NCBI GenBank assembly: GCA_036557185.1
Contig: DATBHZ010000123.1
Span: forward strand, 1-7,569
From: DATBHZ01 sp036557185
GTDB taxonomy: Bacteria > Actinomycetota > Acidimicrobiia > IMCC26256 > JAENVU01
Direction of reading: 5' to 3'
Length of the DNA stretch: 7,569 bases
Under the pieces are notes generated by a model. That model ran no database searches, had not been told where the DNA came from, and saw only the letters and a list, made by a program, of their open reading frames with translations. The position numbers and the translations under genes are program-made. Below are positions 6,820 through 7,569 of the stretch, in pieces; the first letter of the stretch is position 1, and the number at the start of each line of letters is the position of its first letter.

Positions 6820-7494
6820 ATGGGTCGGTTCTCGGGCTTCGGCGTGACGTTGCGGCAGATGTTCAAGCCGCGCGTCACGGAGTTCTATCCCGAGCAGAAG
6901 CGCCCGAAGCCGGAGCGCTTCCACGGCCGTCACGTCCTCAACCGCTACGAGGACGGGATGGAGAAGTGCATCGGGTGCGAGCTCTGCGCCGGTGTCTGTC
7001 CCGCGCGCTGCATCTACGTGCGCGGCGCCGACAACCCTCCCGACGCGCCCGTGTCGCCGGGCGAGCGGTACGGGTTCGTCTACGAGATCAATTTCCTGCG
7101 GTGCATCCACTGCGACATGTGCGTGGAGGCGTGCCCGACCGAGGCGATCACGGAGACGAAGCTCTTCGAGTTCTCGTTCACGAACCGTGCCGACGCGATC
7201 TACACCAAGAACGAGCTGCTGGTGGACGACCAAGGGCGGGCGCGCCGCCAGCCGTGGGAGCACTGGGCCGGTGACGAGGACGAGCAGACCAGCGCATGGA
7301 TGCGCGCGACGTCGCCGTCGGGGGCGGCCGTGTACGAGGGTCGGGTGTCGTGGTCCGGCGAGCTCGGCTTCGGCGTGCGCTCGCCCGAGCTCGGTCAGGC
7401 CGCGCAGCTTCCCGAGCCGGAGATCGAGACGGCACCACCGGACGAGCCCATCGCCGCGATCGACGAGGAGCACGGCGGGGAGGGCGCGCACTGA
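6820..7494 (+). CDS. nuoI: NADH-quinone oxidoreductase subunit I (TYKY-type, 2x 4Fe-4S)
   Basis: The product is 224 residues. NuoI is an 8-Fe ferredoxin-like subunit that carries clusters N6a and N6b, passing electrons from NuoG towards NuoB. The two C-x2-C-x2-C-x3-C motifs are C50, C53, C56 and C60 (CIGCELCAGVCP) and C95, C98, C101 and C105 (CIHCDMCVEACP). The segment RYEDGMEKC before the first motif and TEAITETKLFEFSFTNR after the second are typical. The N-terminal GFGVTLRQMFKPRVTEFYP is the amphipathic part that contacts the membrane arm. Many NuoI proteins have about 160-180 residues; here the region after about 143 forms a Pro/Glu/Asp-rich tail with no recognised domain. It is the only gene here not directly coupled to the one upstream, as 109 bases separate it from nuoH. 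Its TGA overlaps the nuoJ ATG by one base. Confidence 0.97.
   Translation: MGRFSGFGVTLRQMFKPRVTEFYPEQKRPKPERFHGRHVLNRYEDGMEKCIGCELCAGVCPARCIYVRGADNPPDAPVSPGERYGFVYEINFLRCIHCDMCVEACPTEAITETKLFEFSFTNRADAIYTKNELLVDDQGRARRQPWEHWAGDEDEQTSAWMRATSPSGAAVYEGRVSWSGELGFGVRSPELGQAAQLPEPEIETAPPDEPIAAIDEEHGGEGAH
7477..7484 (+). promoter_or_regulatory. Ribosome binding site of nuoJ, inside the nuoI end
   Basis: GGGGAGGG lies in the last codons of nuoI, 9 bases before the ATG at 7494. It is a strong Shine-Dalgarno match and fixes the nuoJ start at the TGATG overlap. Confidence 0.65.
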
Positions 7495-7569
7495 TGGAGA
7501 CGGTGCTGTTCTTCGTCTTCGGCGCGTTCGCGCTCGCGGGTGCGCTCGGTGTCGTGCTGGCGCGCAACC
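7494..7569 (+). CDS. nuoJ: NADH-quinone oxidoreductase subunit J (ND6-type), 3'-truncated
   Basis: Only the first 25 codons are inside the window, which cuts the gene off. The peptide starts METVLFFVFGAFALAGALG and ends in VVLARN. This is a hydrophobic first membrane helix followed by the V-V-x-A/R-N type turn found at the start of NuoJ/ND6 proteins. NuoJ is a small membrane subunit next to NuoH, NuoA and NuoK that takes part in the conformational coupling of the proton-pumping arm. The ATG shares one base with the nuoI stop (TGATG), continuing the tight operon. Position directly after nuoI is the standard place for nuoJ, which supports the call despite the short fragment. Confidence 0.88.
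   Translation, partial: METVLFFVFGAFALAGALGVVLARN

Overview
The window is a stretch of one operon: the middle of a nuo cluster encoding the proton-pumping NADH:quinone oxidoreductase (respiratory complex I). The order is nuoD (5' end outside the window), nuoE, nuoF, nuoG, nuoH, nuoI and the first 25 codons of nuoJ, all on the + strand. Base composition is very GC-rich, with codons ending mainly in G or C. The order D-E-F-G-H-I-J, the use of GTG starts and the protein style (NuoG of about 900 residues, NuoH of about 420, NuoI with a C-terminal tail) suggest a high-GC Actinobacteria-like organism, perhaps of the Acidimicrobiia type. That placement is inference, because no rRNA or other taxonomic marker is present.

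Layout: 1-906 is the end of nuoD (quinone-site subunit of the peripheral arm). 909-1397 is nuoE and 1397-2722 is nuoF; together they form the NADH-oxidising tip with FMN and clusters N1a and N3. 2719-5457 is nuoG, the large iron-sulphur subunit with ligands for N1b, N5, N4 and N7. 5454-6710 is nuoH, the membrane subunit that forms the quinone chamber. 6710-6819 is a spacer made of degenerate 9-base repeats. 6820-7494 is nuoI (clusters N6a and N6b). 7494-7569 is the start of nuoJ, a membrane subunit.

Electrons from NADH would pass through NuoF (FMN, N3), NuoG (N1b, N4, N5) and NuoI (N6a, N6b), then through NuoB, which is not in the window, to quinone at the NuoD/NuoH interface. The membrane subunits couple this to proton transfer. 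Every expected iron-sulphur ligand of NuoE, NuoF, NuoG and NuoI is present, and no gene is broken.

The genes are packed tightly: stop and start codons overlap by 1 to 4 bases at E/F, F/G, G/H and I/J, and D/E are 2 bases apart. The only real gap is the 109-base nuoH-nuoI spacer, which is the most unusual piece of DNA here. I found no evidence of a new biological system. The remaining points of interest are modest: a longer loop before the last N3 cysteine in NuoF, an Ala/Glu-rich linker in NuoG and an acidic tail on NuoI. I saw no tRNA, rRNA, CRISPR array, insertion sequence, internal promoter or terminator.
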